Source of the DNA: RHKX01 sp963823565 | Lineage (GTDB): Bacteria > Actinomycetota > Thermoleophilia > Solirubrobacterales > 70-9 | Assembly: GCA_963823565.1 (NCBI GenBank) | Contig: CAWGLR010000003.1 | Location: 496,001-560,000 of the forward strand | Direction: 5' to 3' | Length of the DNA: 64,000 nt | Shown: in pieces, positions 34,094 to 42,522 of the stretch | How positions within the stretch are numbered: the first letter of the stretch is position 1 | Layout of the letters: every line of letters starts with the position of its first letter | Notes under the pieces: model-generated | What the model was told of the DNA's origin: nothing | Seen by the model: only the letters and a program-made list of their open reading frames with translations | Databases searched by the model: none | Position numbers and translations under genes: made by a program

Positions 34094-35040
34094 GCGGAGG
34101 CGGCGCCGCCCGGCAGCGCGCCGGCGAGGCGGACGCCGACGCGCTCGGCGACGAGGTCGAGGTCGGTGCGGTGCTTGACGATGATGCTCATCGTCCGCTT
34201 GAAGGTGTCGGCGTCGATGTCGTCGGCGCCGAGCAGCAGCAGCGCCCGCGCCCAGTCGATCGACTCGGCGATCGAGGGCGGCTTCTTGAGGTCGAGCTCG
34301 CGGACCATCCCGACGATCTCGACCAGGCGCCGCGCCAGGCGCTCGTCGATCCCGGGCTCGTGCAGGCGGATGATCTCGACCTCGCGCTCGACGTCGGGGT
34401 AGTCGAGCCAGAGGTAGAGGCAGCGGCGCTTGAGCGCCTCGGTCAGCTCGCGGGAGTTGTTGGAGGTGAGCAGGACGATCGGCATCGTGGTCGCCTCGAC
34501 GACCCCGAGCTCGGGGATCGAGATCTGGAAGTCGGAGAGGACCTCGAGCAGCATCGCCTCGAACTCCTGGTCGGTCTTGTCGATCTCGTCGATCAGCAGG
34601 ACGACCGGCTCGGAGGAGGCGATCGCGGTCAGCAGCGGGCGGGTGAGCAGGAACTCCTCGGAGAAGATGTCGTCCATCACCGCGTCGCTGCGCGGTGCCT
34701 CGAGCTCGGCGGGCGAGGTCTCGGCCTGGATGCGCAGCAGCTGCTTGCGGTAGTTCCACTCGTAGAGCGCCTTCGCCTCGTCGAGGCCCTCGTAGCACTG
34801 CAGCCGCACCAGCTCGCGCCCGGTCGCACGGGAGAGGGCCTTCGCGAGCTCGGTCTTGCCGACCCCGGCGGGACCCTCGACGAGGACGGGCTTGCCGAGC
34901 CGCTGGGCCAGGTAGGAGACCAGCGAGGCCGGCTCGTCCGCGAGGTAGCCGGCGCGCTCGAGCGCCTCGCGCGTCTCGGCGATCGTGCTCGGGCCGGCGG
35001 GGTTTCCGTCCCCGGCGGGAGTCTGTGGCGCATCGAGCAT
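34090..35040 (-). CDS. MoxR-family AAA+ ATPase
   Basis: The 316-residue protein has Walker A EGPAGVGKT (residues about 55-63), Walker B VLLIDEIDK, sensor-1 LLTSNNSREL and an arginine-finger region EALKRRCLYLWLDYP. This is the MoxR clade, chaperone-like ATPases that work with VWA partners, here the overlapping downstream gene. The ATG at 35040 is 27 nt from the start of a divergent small membrane-protein gene, so the two promoters overlap. Confidence 0.93.
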   Translation of the reverse strand: MLDAPQTPAGDGNPAGPSTIAETREALERAGYLADEPASLVSYLAQRLGKPVLVEGPAGVGKTELAKALSRATGRELVRLQCYEGLDEAKALYEWNYRKQLLRIQAETSPAELEAPRSDAVMDDIFSEEFLLTRPLLTAIASSEPVVLLIDEIDKTDQEFEAMLLEVLSDFQISIPELGVVEATTMPIVLLTSNNSRELTEALKRRCLYLWLDYPDVEREVEIIRLHEPGIDERLARRLVEIVGMVRELDLKKPPSIAESIDWARALLLLGADDIDADTFKRTMSIIVKHRTDLDLVAERVGVRLAGALPGGAASA

Positions 35041-35067
35041 CGCCGCTCCGATGATAATGCCGGTTAC

Positions 35068-35286
35068 GTGCCGCCCCTCGCCGACCTGCTCCCGTTCTCG
35101 TCGGGGTTCTACGCCGCACTGACGGGGATCGGGCTGCTGCTCGGGGTCTGGGGACACGCGGCCAAGATGCCGAAGCTGACGATCTTCGCGATCGCGCTCG
35201 TCTTCCTGTCGACCCTGCTGACGATGCTCGCGGTCTCCGGCTACGACGGCGGGCTTCCCGAGGGCGTCAAGGGCGACACGCGCTGA
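35068..35286 (+). CDS. Small two-TM membrane protein
   Basis: In this 72-residue protein two hydrophobic segments (YAALTGIGLLLGVWGH, LTIFAIALVFLSTLLTML) are joined by the basic turn AAKMPK. The GTG start has a GATAAT-like -10 box 9 nt upstream. It is divergent from moxR and 40 nt upstream of the coiled-coil protein gene. The family is not recognised. Confidence 0.6.
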   Translation: MPPLADLLPFSSGFYAALTGIGLLLGVWGHAAKMPKLTIFAIALVFLSTLLTMLAVSGYDGGLPEGVKGDTR

Positions 35287-35326
35287 TGCGGGGTAGGCTC
35301 GGGGCCTCGCGCGAGAGGAGGACGAC

Positions 35327-36424
35327 TTGGCCGGCGTGAACGGAAACGAGGACATCGAGGAGACCGGGCAGGCCCGCGAGGCGATCGCCTCGCTCGAGGA
35401 GGACATCGCCGCCGCCCGGCGCGAGGGGCTCGAGGCCCTCGCCGAGGAGGCGCGCCGCCAGGCGAACGAGGCGCGCAAGTCCGCTCAGCGCGCCGCCGGC
35501 GCGGAGGCGATCGCCCGCCGCGAGGTCGCCGCGCGCGAGGACGCCGACCGGCGCGCCGCCGCCGCGGAGCGGGCCGCCGAGGAGGCGCGGAAGGCGGCCG
35601 AGGCCGCCGAGGAGCGCGCCGAGGCGACGTACCGGGGGCGCTTCGAGGAGGCGCGCGAGCGGCTCCGGGAGCAGGCGAAGAAGAAGGTCGACGAGATCCA
35701 CGAGGACCTGAAGAAGCGCGCCACCGCGCGGGTCAAGGAGGAGATCGACCGGCGCCGCTCCGAGCTCGAGGAGAGCATCGCCGTCAAGCGCCGCAAGGCC
35801 GACGCCGAGATCGAGGCCCGCCGCAGGGAGCTGGAGGAGGGCGTCGAGCACCGCGTCCGCGAGCTCGACGCGCGAGCCGCCGAGCGTGAGGACCGCTTCG
35901 AGGAGGAGCTCGAGCGGGCGCGTAACGAGCTGCGCCGCCGGATCGAGGCCGAGGCCGAGGCCCGTCAGAGCGCCGAGGCGAAGCTGGCCGAGACCGAGCA
36001 GCGACTGGAGACCCTCGTCGAGCGCTACGCCGCCGACCGCGAGGAGCATGCCCGGCTGGAGGCGGAACGCCGCCTAGTCGAGGAGGCCAAGCGCCGCGAG
36101 GCACAGGCGGAGGTGGAGGCGGGCAAGGCGCGCCGCCGCGCCGCCGAGGAGGCCGAGGAGGCCCTCCGGCGCCGGCTCGACGAGGAGGCCGAGCGAGTCC
36201 GCCAGACGACCGAGGAGCGCGCTCGCGCCCAGGCCCAGGCCGCTGCGAAGGAGGTCTCCGACCGCGTCCGCGCCGAGTTCGAGCGCGAGGCCAGCCTGCG
36301 CGCGCAGCGCGACGCCGAGGAGACCCGCCGCCGCCAGCGCGCGCTCGAGGTCGAGCTGCGAGAGCGGGCCGACGCCGAGGCCGCCGAGGCCGCCGAGGCG
36401 GCCCGGCGCGAGGCCCTGGGGTAG
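35327..36424 (+). CDS. Long coiled-coil protein (Glu/Ala/Arg-rich)
   Basis: Nearly the whole of this 365-residue protein is heptad-like, with A, E and R dominating and runs such as REDADRRAAAAERAAEEARK and DEEAERVRQTTEERARAQAQ. There is no membrane segment or enzymatic motif. Such proteins in actinobacteria act as scaffolds or intermediate-filament-like elements (FilP and Scy are examples of the type), but low-complexity coiled coils match many families spuriously. The TTG start has a good SD (GAGGAGG), and a TAGGCT -10 box lies about 30 nt upstream. Confidence 0.75.
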   Translation: MAGVNGNEDIEETGQAREAIASLEEDIAAARREGLEALAEEARRQANEARKSAQRAAGAEAIARREVAAREDADRRAAAAERAAEEARKAAEAAEERAEATYRGRFEEARERLREQAKKKVDEIHEDLKKRATARVKEEIDRRRSELEESIAVKRRKADAEIEARRRELEEGVEHRVRELDARAAEREDRFEEELERARNELRRRIEAEAEARQSAEAKLAETEQRLETLVERYAADREEHARLEAERRLVEEAKRREAQAEVEAGKARRRAAEEAEEALRRRLDEEAERVRQTTEERARAQAQAAAKEVSDRVRAEFEREASLRAQRDAEETRRRQRALEVELRERADAEAAEAAEAARREALG

Positions 36425-36442
36425 GGCGGCTCAGGCTCGGCC

Positions 36443-37243
36443 CTACCGGCGCCTGCCGAGCCTCGGCCTCCCGGCCGCACGCAGCCGCCGGCGCTCGCGC
36501 ATCTCCTCGATTCCGATCTCGGCGACCGTCTGCGGGACCGGCAGGAGCCGGCAGCCGAGCCTGTGATCGACGGCGTCGCCGGCCTCGCCGGGCTCGACTC
36601 GGAACGCCGCGGCGGCCTCGGTGGAGCGGACGGTCTCGACGATCTCGCCGTCGCGGAACAGCGCCGCGGCGTGGTCGTCGAGCGCGAGGCCGGGCGAGAG
36701 CTCGCCGGACGCGACCAGCGCGCGATAGGCGGCGCGGCGGTCGGGGTCCTGCGTGTAGTGGACGCAGTGGCTGCCGGCGAGCAGGCCGAGCCCGTCGACC
36801 GGGGCGGGAGCGCCGCCGCCGCGTGAGATGCCCTGCTCGAACCAGCACATCGAGCCGGCGCTGTAGCCGCAGAGGACGATCCCGCGCTCGTGCGCCGCGC
36901 GCATGATCCGGTCGAGCTTGTGCTCGCGCCAGAGGGCGAGGAGGTTGACCATGCTGCCGCCGGTGACGTAGATGACGTCCTGATCGAGCAGGTGCTCGGC
37001 GAGATCGATCGGGGCGACGCCGAGCCGGAACAGCGAGATCGCCGAGGCGATGCAGCCGCGCCGCTCCATCGCGGCGTGGAAGGAGACGATCTGGTCGTGC
37101 GGGTCGCCGCTGGCGGTCGGCAACAGGCAGATCCGCGGCGCCGACGCGGAGCTCACCTGCTCGAGGACGTAGTCGTGCAGGGCCTCGTTCTCGGGCCGCA
37201 TCGCGAACTCGGCGCCGCCCATGGCGACGATCGGGCCGCTCAT
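36443..37243 (-). CDS. Peptidase E / cyanophycinase-like (S51) protein 1
   Basis: This 266-residue member of the S51 family, serine peptidases cleaving after aspartate, includes peptidase E and cyanophycinase. It shows ICLLPTASGDPHDQIVSF, YVTGGSMVNLLALWREH and the nucleophile motif CGYSAGSMCWF. It lacks a signal peptide, so it is cytoplasmic. A diverged paralogue follows 17 nt after its ATG on the minus-strand upstream side, and an asparaginase is divergent from that paralogue. Together they could degrade aspartyl dipeptides or beta-aspartyl peptides to aspartate and ammonia. Confidence 0.88.
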   Translation of the reverse strand: MSGPIVAMGGAEFAMRPENEALHDYVLEQVSSASAPRICLLPTASGDPHDQIVSFHAAMERRGCIASAISLFRLGVAPIDLAEHLLDQDVIYVTGGSMVNLLALWREHKLDRIMRAAHERGIVLCGYSAGSMCWFEQGISRGGGAPAPVDGLGLLAGSHCVHYTQDPDRRAAYRALVASGELSPGLALDDHAAALFRDGEIVETVRSTEAAAAFRVEPGEAGDAVDHRLGCRLLPVPQTVAEIGIEEMRERRRLRAAGRPRLGRRR

Positions 37244-37259
37244 CCGCCGACCCGCGGGC

Positions 37260-38048
37260 TCAGGCGACGGCGTGGAGGTCCGCCGCGCGCCCCCCGCGCT
37301 CGGCACCGAGGTAGCGCGTCGGCAGCGCCGTCTCGACCACCTGCTCGCCGCAGTCGCCCACGCACCAGGCCCGCGCGTCCGGCCGGGAGGAGATCGCGGC
37401 GACGAGCTTCGAGCCGCGGAAGTGCAGCGCCGTTCCGTCCTCGGCGGCATAGCCCGGGCACATCCCGGCGCGAAGCTGGTCGTGGTAGGCCTCGCGCCTG
37501 CCCTGGCCGCTCCCGTAGTGGACGCAGTTGCTCCACGGCAGCAGCCCGAGCCCGCGGACGCGTCGCACCTCGCCGTGGAACGAGGTCACGCCCTGCGAGT
37601 ACCAGCACAGCGAACCCGCGCTGAGCCCGCACATGATCACTCCGGCACGCCATGCGTCGGCAAGTATCGCGTCGAGCCCGTGGGCGCGCCACGTGCCGAG
37701 CAGGCTGAGGACGCTGCCGCCGCCGACGTAGACCAGGTCCTGGGAGAGCAGATGCTCGCGCAGGTCGGCGCACCCGCGGTTGCGGCGGAACAGCGAGATG
37801 TGCGACGGCTCGCAGACCGCCCCGGCGAACGCGCGGTAGAAGCGGACGATGTAGTGGTCCGCGTCGCCGCTCGCGGTCGGCAGGAAGCAGACGCGCGGCC
37901 GCTCGCGCCGCGCTCGCGCCAGGTCGAGCACGTACTGGTCGAGCAGCGGGTTCCCCGCCTCCATCGAGAAGCCGCCGCCGCCGAAGGCGACGATCTGCCG
38001 GTCGTCGGCATGCGGGAACGGGACCACGGTGGCCTCTTCCTCCATCAT
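37260..38048 (-). CDS. Peptidase E / cyanophycinase-like (S51) protein 2
   Basis: The 262-residue paralogue of the adjacent S51 protein has VCFLPTASGDADHYIVRFY, YVGGGSVLSLLGTW and the nucleophile motif CGLSAGSLCWY. Sequence divergence between the two (GYSAGS versus GLSAGS, different loop lengths) suggests different substrates rather than dosage. Two adjacent ATGs (38048 and 38045) could start it. The intergenic space to the divergent asparaginase is 117 nt and would hold both promoters. Confidence 0.88.
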   Translation of the reverse strand: MMEEEATVVPFPHADDRQIVAFGGGGFSMEAGNPLLDQYVLDLARARRERPRVCFLPTASGDADHYIVRFYRAFAGAVCEPSHISLFRRNRGCADLREHLLSQDLVYVGGGSVLSLLGTWRAHGLDAILADAWRAGVIMCGLSAGSLCWYSQGVTSFHGEVRRVRGLGLLPWSNCVHYGSGQGRREAYHDQLRAGMCPGYAAEDGTALHFRGSKLVAAISSRPDARAWCVGDCGEQVVETALPTRYLGAERGGRAADLHAVA

Positions 38049-38165
38049 GCACGCCACAGTGACGACCGATCCTCCCAGCGGCGCTATCCGCGTGGCCAGA
38101 ATCCACGCCGGGTCCCTGTACATGCTTCTAAGCAGCGGTTTTCCGCCTTCCGCCGCGGGGACGCG

Positions 38166-39230
38166 ATGAGCGCGGGCTCGGAGCGGGCTCGGCGCACCGG
38201 GATCGTCCTCACCGGCGGAACCGTCGGCTCGACCTACCTGGAGGACGAGAGCAACGGGGACGCGACGGTGCGCTTCGGCAGCGCCCCCGCGACCGTTCCG
38301 GCGCCCGAGTTCGACCTGCTGATGCGATCGGATCCCTTCCACCTGCGCGAGATCGCGGTGCGCCGGCCGGTGCAGCTGCTCTCGGAGAACTTCCTCCCCG
38401 AGGACTGGCCGAGGATCGCCGAGGCGGTCCGCGACCTGGTCGAGGTCGAGGGCGCCGAGGAGGTGCTCGTCTTCCACGGCACCGACACGATGACCTACAC
38501 CGCCGCGGCCCTGGCCTTCCTGCTCCCCGACCTGGCCGCGCCCGTCGTGCTCACCGGCGCCAACCGTCCCGCCGATCGCGTGGGCACCGACGCCTACGCC
38601 AACGTCGCCGCCTCCTTCCACGCCCTCGCGGCGGTGCCGCACGGCGTCTACATCGTCTTCGCCGGCGCGCCCAATCGCCCCGGGCTGATCTACTCGCCGA
38701 CCCGCAGCCGCAAGCAGCACGCCTCCGGCCGCGCCTTCGCCTCGATCAACCGGCGCCCCCTCGGCCGCGTCGACGAGGACGTCGTGCTCTTCCGCGGCCC
38801 GACCCGCGCCGAGGCCCCGCTGCCCCGGCTCGAGCGGCCCGATCCCGCCGTGATGCGGATGCAGCTCTTCCCGGGCCTCGACCTCGACAGCTACGGCAAG
38901 CTGCTCGTCGAGTACGGGATCCGCGGCATCGTCATCGAGCTCTACCCGTCCTTCACGGCCTCGGAGCGCGGCGACCGCTACTCGCTCCAGCGCTTCACCG
39001 AGCGCTGCGCGGAGCACGACTGCCTCGTCTTCGCCGCCGTCGGCAAGCATCCCGCCGGCCGGCCGAGCGTCTACGAGACCACCTCCGCGCTCGGCCGCAG
39101 CGACGTCCACGTCGTCTCGATGATCCCCGAGACGGCCACGGTCAAGCTCATGCTCGCCCTCGGCGCCTCCGACGACCCCGGCCGGGTCGTCGAGATCATG
39201 GACACCGAGTACGCGGGCGAGTTCGCCTAG
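38166..39230 (+). CDS. L-asparaginase (type I-like)
   Basis: The 354-residue enzyme hydrolyses L-asparagine to aspartate and ammonia. Both catalytic threonines are in place: VLTGGTVGS at residues about 14-22 and FHGTDTMTYT near 102-111. The GANRP segment and a C-terminal AAVGKHPAGRPSVYE stretch complete the family fold. It has no signal peptide, so it acts in the cytoplasm. Nearby are two S51 peptidases, PII and an ammonium transporter, which makes a coherent nitrogen-recovery region. Confidence 0.92.
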   Translation: MSAGSERARRTGIVLTGGTVGSTYLEDESNGDATVRFGSAPATVPAPEFDLLMRSDPFHLREIAVRRPVQLLSENFLPEDWPRIAEAVRDLVEVEGAEEVLVFHGTDTMTYTAAALAFLLPDLAAPVVLTGANRPADRVGTDAYANVAASFHALAAVPHGVYIVFAGAPNRPGLIYSPTRSRKQHASGRAFASINRRPLGRVDEDVVLFRGPTRAEAPLPRLERPDPAVMRMQLFPGLDLDSYGKLLVEYGIRGIVIELYPSFTASERGDRYSLQRFTERCAEHDCLVFAAVGKHPAGRPSVYETTSALGRSDVHVVSMIPETATVKLMLALGASDDPGRVVEIMDTEYAGEFA

Positions 39231-39447
39231 GGATCGCCGGCGGCGTTCGCCGTCGCCACAGTTGGTGGCTACCGGCTGGGTGTTGGCTGGGGAGGGGTGG
39301 GGGCGCTTGCTGAGCGCCGTCGGAGCCGGCTCGATGGTTGGAGAGTCGGGCATGGCAGGACAGAGATCACCATTGGGCGCTACGGCTACCGACTCGAGAC
39401 TTCAGCGAGCCGGGCCGAGCATCCCAGCGGCGAGGGCGCAGACGAGA
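39231..39447. other. Intergenic, no gene seen
   Basis: This lies between the convergent asparaginase and glnK genes. It starts with an imperfect hairpin (GGCGGCG/CGCCGTCGCC, about 39239-39257) that may end the asparaginase transcript. The rest shows no coding pattern or repeat that I can support. Confidence 0.4.
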
Positions 39448-39480
39448 AGCGCCCGGCCCGCACGAGGCGGACCGGGCGCT
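39448..39480 (-). terminator. Terminator of the amt-glnK operon
   Basis: AGCGCCCGG pairs with CCGGGCGCT (9 bp, extended by CCG/CGG inside), 50 nt beyond the glnK stop on the minus strand. No long U-tract is present, as is usual in high-G+C actinobacteria. Confidence 0.7.
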
Positions 39481-39530
39481 GACTCGACTCTCGCTTGATC
39501 AGCCCAGGGGGCTCCCTCCTGAGCCCACGC

Positions 39531-39899
39531 TCAGGAGGGGATCTCCTCGGCCTCGTGGAGCTGGAGGACCTCGCCACCGGCTTCGCCGGTACGGATCCGG
39601 ATCGCCTCCTCGACCGGCAAGACGAAGATCTTGCCGTCGCCGATGGAGCCCGTCCGGGCGTGCTTGAGGATCGTCTCCACCACGAGATCCTTCTCGTGGT
39701 CGTCCACCACACACTCGATCTTGAGCTTGGGCCGGACGTTGACGCTCAGGCTGGCGCCGCGGTAGTGCTCCACCACGCCCTTCTGGCGGCCGGAGCCCTT
39801 GACCTCGCTGATCGAGAGGGACGGGATGCCCTTCTCGAGCAGCTCCTGGCGGATCGGCTCGAACGCCTCGTGGCGGATGAACGCTTCGATCTTCTTCAT
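39531..39899 (-). CDS. glnK: PII signal-transduction protein GlnK, atypical T-loop
   Basis: This 122-residue protein senses nitrogen/energy status by binding ATP/ADP and 2-oxoglutarate and gates the ammonium transporter. It has MKKIEAFIRHEAFEPIRQ, KGSGRQKGV, HYRGA and the nucleotide-binding TGSIGDGKIFVLPVEEAIRIRTGE. The T-loop reads YRGASLSV where YRGAEY is normal, so the tyrosine that is uridylylated or adenylylated in other bacteria is missing. The ATG at 39899 is favoured over a GTG at 39908 by SD spacing (GGAGGAGG). It follows amt by 15 nt. Confidence 0.93.
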   Translation of the reverse strand: MKKIEAFIRHEAFEPIRQELLEKGIPSLSISEVKGSGRQKGVVEHYRGASLSVNVRPKLKIECVVDDHEKDLVVETILKHARTGSIGDGKIFVLPVEEAIRIRTGEAGGEVLQLHEAEEIPS

Positions 39900-39914
39900 T
39901 CGGTTCACCTCCTC

Positions 39915-41411
39915 CTAGGCGCTCGTAGTGGTCGGCGCCGCCGTCGGCGGGCTCGGCCTGTTGTCGGTCGGCGATGCGATCGGAGTGCCGGCGACGGTGG
40001 GCTGGAAGGCCCCCGTTGCTCCGTACTCCTCCTGCGGGATGAACGCCTCCGGGTATCCGTACATGCCGTGGGTGGAGATGTCGAGCCCGGCGAGCTCCTC
40101 CTCCTCCGACACGCGCAGCCCGAGCGTCGCCTTGATCGCGGCGAACACCACGTACGACACCGCGAACACGAAGACGAACGTGCCAACGACCGCGAGAGCC
40201 TGAACGCCGAGCTGCCCCAGCGTGTTGGCGAAGTCGCCGTCCTTGATGCCGTAGTAGATGCCCGGCGCCGCACCGTCGGCGATCAGCCGCGGCGAGGCGA
40301 ACAGGCCGACCGAGATCGTGCCCCAGATGCCCGCCATGCCGTGAGCGGACAGGGCGCCGACCGGGTCGTCGAAGTACTTCTCGATGAAGATCACCGAGTA
40401 GACCACGAGACCGCCGGCGATCAGGCCGATGATCGGGGCCGCCCAGTACTCGACGAATCCCGACGGCGCCGTGATCGCGACGAGACCGGCGATCGCGCCG
40501 TTGCCGGCCATGCCGACGTCGAGCGACTTCGTCTTCAGGTACGTGATCAGCACCGCGCCGACGACGCCGGCCGCGGCGGCGAGCTGGGTGTTCAGCATGA
40601 CCTCGCCGAAGAACGAGTCGGCCGTGCCGAACGTCGAGCCGCCGTTGAACCCGAACCAGCCGATCCAGAGGATCAGCACCGCGAGGCCGACGTACGGCAT
40701 CGAGTGGCCCGGAATCGCGCGCGGCGTCCCGTCGGCCGCGTACTTGCCGCGGCGGGCACCGAGCAGGAGGACGGCCGCCAGGCCGCCGACCGCACCGGTC
40801 AGGTGGACGACCGAGGAGCCCGCGAAGTCCATCACCGGCTTGCCGCCGACGTCGGAGAGCAGGCCACCGCCCCACACCGAGTGGGCGACCATCGGGTAGA
40901 TGACCGCGCCGAACACGATCGCGTAGATCACGTATGCGCTGAACTTGATCCGCTCGAGCGTCGTCCCCCAGACGATCGCCAGCGAGACCGCGCAGAAGGC
41001 GAGGCCGTACAGCATCAACATCGCGTCCGACCCGGCGACGTCGAAGGCATCAGCGCCATCGCCGATCGTCTGGCCGAAGTGGAAGAAGAAGCCGTCCGTG
41101 CCGAAGAAGTCGTTACCGAATCCGGCGATCCCGTATCCGACGACCCACCAGGCCAGCGTCACCAGCCCGAGGTTGATCAGGATCTTTCCGACTCCCGCGC
41201 CGACGTTCTTCTGCCTGGAGAAACCGATCTCCAGGAACATGAAGCCCAGCTGCATCAGGAAGACCAGGGCGCACGAAACGGCGACCCAGACCATGTCCAG
41301 CTCGAGCGACTTCGCTTCGAGCGCCCCACCGCCCTGGGCGGACGCGATTCCCGGGACGAGCAGGGATGCGACTAGCGCCAATGAGACGGTGAGGCCAAGC
41401 CTCTTTGTCAT
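39915..41411 (-). CDS. amt: Ammonium transporter (Amt/MEP/Rh)
   Basis: The 498-residue protein starts with a signal peptide (VSLALVASLLVPGIASAQ), giving an exported N-terminus and then eleven membrane helices. The pore histidines are in YPMVAHSVWG and VGALSAHGMAGIWG, and the conserved LQLGFMFLEIG-type helix and DVGMAGNGAIAG segment are intact. A long C-terminal tail after the conserved GLDISTHGMYGYPE is Pro/Thr-rich. It is co-transcribed with glnK, the normal partner that blocks the pore. A good SD (GGAGGA) precedes the ATG. The 175 nt upstream contain no recognised regulator site. Confidence 0.95.
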   Translation of the reverse strand: MTKRLGLTVSLALVASLLVPGIASAQGGGALEAKSLELDMVWVAVSCALVFLMQLGFMFLEIGFSRQKNVGAGVGKILINLGLVTLAWWVVGYGIAGFGNDFFGTDGFFFHFGQTIGDGADAFDVAGSDAMLMLYGLAFCAVSLAIVWGTTLERIKFSAYVIYAIVFGAVIYPMVAHSVWGGGLLSDVGGKPVMDFAGSSVVHLTGAVGGLAAVLLLGARRGKYAADGTPRAIPGHSMPYVGLAVLILWIGWFGFNGGSTFGTADSFFGEVMLNTQLAAAAGVVGAVLITYLKTKSLDVGMAGNGAIAGLVAITAPSGFVEYWAAPIIGLIAGGLVVYSVIFIEKYFDDPVGALSAHGMAGIWGTISVGLFASPRLIADGAAPGIYYGIKDGDFANTLGQLGVQALAVVGTFVFVFAVSYVVFAAIKATLGLRVSEEEELAGLDISTHGMYGYPEAFIPQEEYGATGAFQPTVAGTPIASPTDNRPSPPTAAPTTTSA

Positions 41412-41554
41412 CGAGGTTCCTCCTTGCGCCGCACGACAGGGGCCGTCCGGCGATTGTGGATTGCCAACGCGACCAGTCTCCGGTGGCGAGCGCAAGCCGT
41501 GTTTGTACCGCCGTCGAAAATTCGCACGAGGCGCTTGTACGGCCCGAATCGCGG

Positions 41555-41570
41555 AAGCCGCAAACGGCTT
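41555..41570 (-). terminator. Hairpin after the metallo-beta-lactamase gene
   Basis: AAGCCG and CGGCTT form a 6-bp stem with a 4-nt loop, 17 nt past the stop codon on the minus strand, upstream of amt. Confidence 0.5.
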
Positions 41571-41586
41571 GACGATGCGGTTGCGG

Positions 41587-42522
41587 CTAGATGCTGACCT
41601 GGTTGGCCGGCTCGGCCGCCGGCACGGCGGAGGCCGCGATCGGCTCGGCGGCCGGCTCCGGCTCCGCGCCGGCCTCGACGATCAGCTCGGCGCGCTCGGC
41701 GCCGATCAGGATCTGGTCGGGGTCGCCGCCGAGCTCGTGCCAGCGAGCGCGGGCGCTGCGGTGCAGGTCGTCGAGGAACCCGTCGGTGTGAAGCGGGTCG
41801 TGGTGGAAGAGCATCGTGCGCTTGGCGCCGACCCGGTGCGCGAAGACGATCGAGTCGCCGATCGGGGAATGCCCCCACCCCTCGTGGCCGGGGTACTCCT
41901 CGTCGGTGTACTGGCAGTCGTGGATGAGCAGGTCCGCGTCCTGGGCGAGGTTGAAGCCCGAGATCCACTCGCGGTCGAGGTCCCCGAGCGGCGCGCCGAG
42001 GCCCGGCTCGTGGTCGGGGATGTAGCAGAGGGTCGTGTCCCCGTCGGTGATCCGGTAGCCGAGAGTGGGACCGCGATGGGTGACCGCCTCGGCCCGGATC
42101 GTCGCGTCGCCGATTCGCCACTCGCTCGCCGGCGCGTCGAGGAACGAGACGTCGCAGGGAAGCTCGCGGACCTCGACCGGGGAGAGGGGGGCCGAGATGT
42201 AGCGCGCGATCCGCGCCTCGAGGGTCGCCTCCGGCGAGCTCGGGCCCCAGATCCGGATCGTCGACTCGGCGCGGAAGCAGGGCGGGAAGAACATCAGTCC
42301 CTGAATGTGGTCCAGGTGCAGGTGGGTGAGGAGGATGTTGATCCGCGGCATCTCCGGCGGCAGCGCGAAGCCGAGCGTGCGGATGCCGGTGCCGGCGTCG
42401 AGGATCAGGGTCTCGCCGCTCGACAGCGTGACCTCGACGCAGGAGGTGTTGCCGCCGTAGCGGTTCATCTCCGGTCCCGGCGCCGGCACCGAGCCCCTCG
42501 CGCCCCAGACCTTGACCCTCAC
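41587..42522 (-). CDS. Metallo-beta-lactamase-fold hydrolase
   Basis: The 311-residue protein begins KVWGARGSVPAPGPE...RYGGNTSCVEV, then has the metal motif THLHLDHIQG, later HDCQY and a C-terminal FHHDPLH. This subgroup of the MBL fold includes phosphodiesterase-like and RNase-Z-like enzymes; the substrate is unknown. Its GTG overlaps the TGA of the PAS gene (GTGA), so the sensor module and the hydrolase are made together. A Pro/Ala/Glu-rich tail of about 30 residues may be disordered. Confidence 0.85.
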   Translation of the reverse strand: MRVKVWGARGSVPAPGPEMNRYGGNTSCVEVTLSSGETLILDAGTGIRTLGFALPPEMPRINILLTHLHLDHIQGLMFFPPCFRAESTIRIWGPSSPEATLEARIARYISAPLSPVEVRELPCDVSFLDAPASEWRIGDATIRAEAVTHRGPTLGYRITDGDTTLCYIPDHEPGLGAPLGDLDREWISGFNLAQDADLLIHDCQYTDEEYPGHEGWGHSPIGDSIVFAHRVGAKRTMLFHHDPLHTDGFLDDLHRSARARWHELGGDPDQILIGAERAELIVEAGAEPEPAAEPIAASAVPAAEPANQVSI

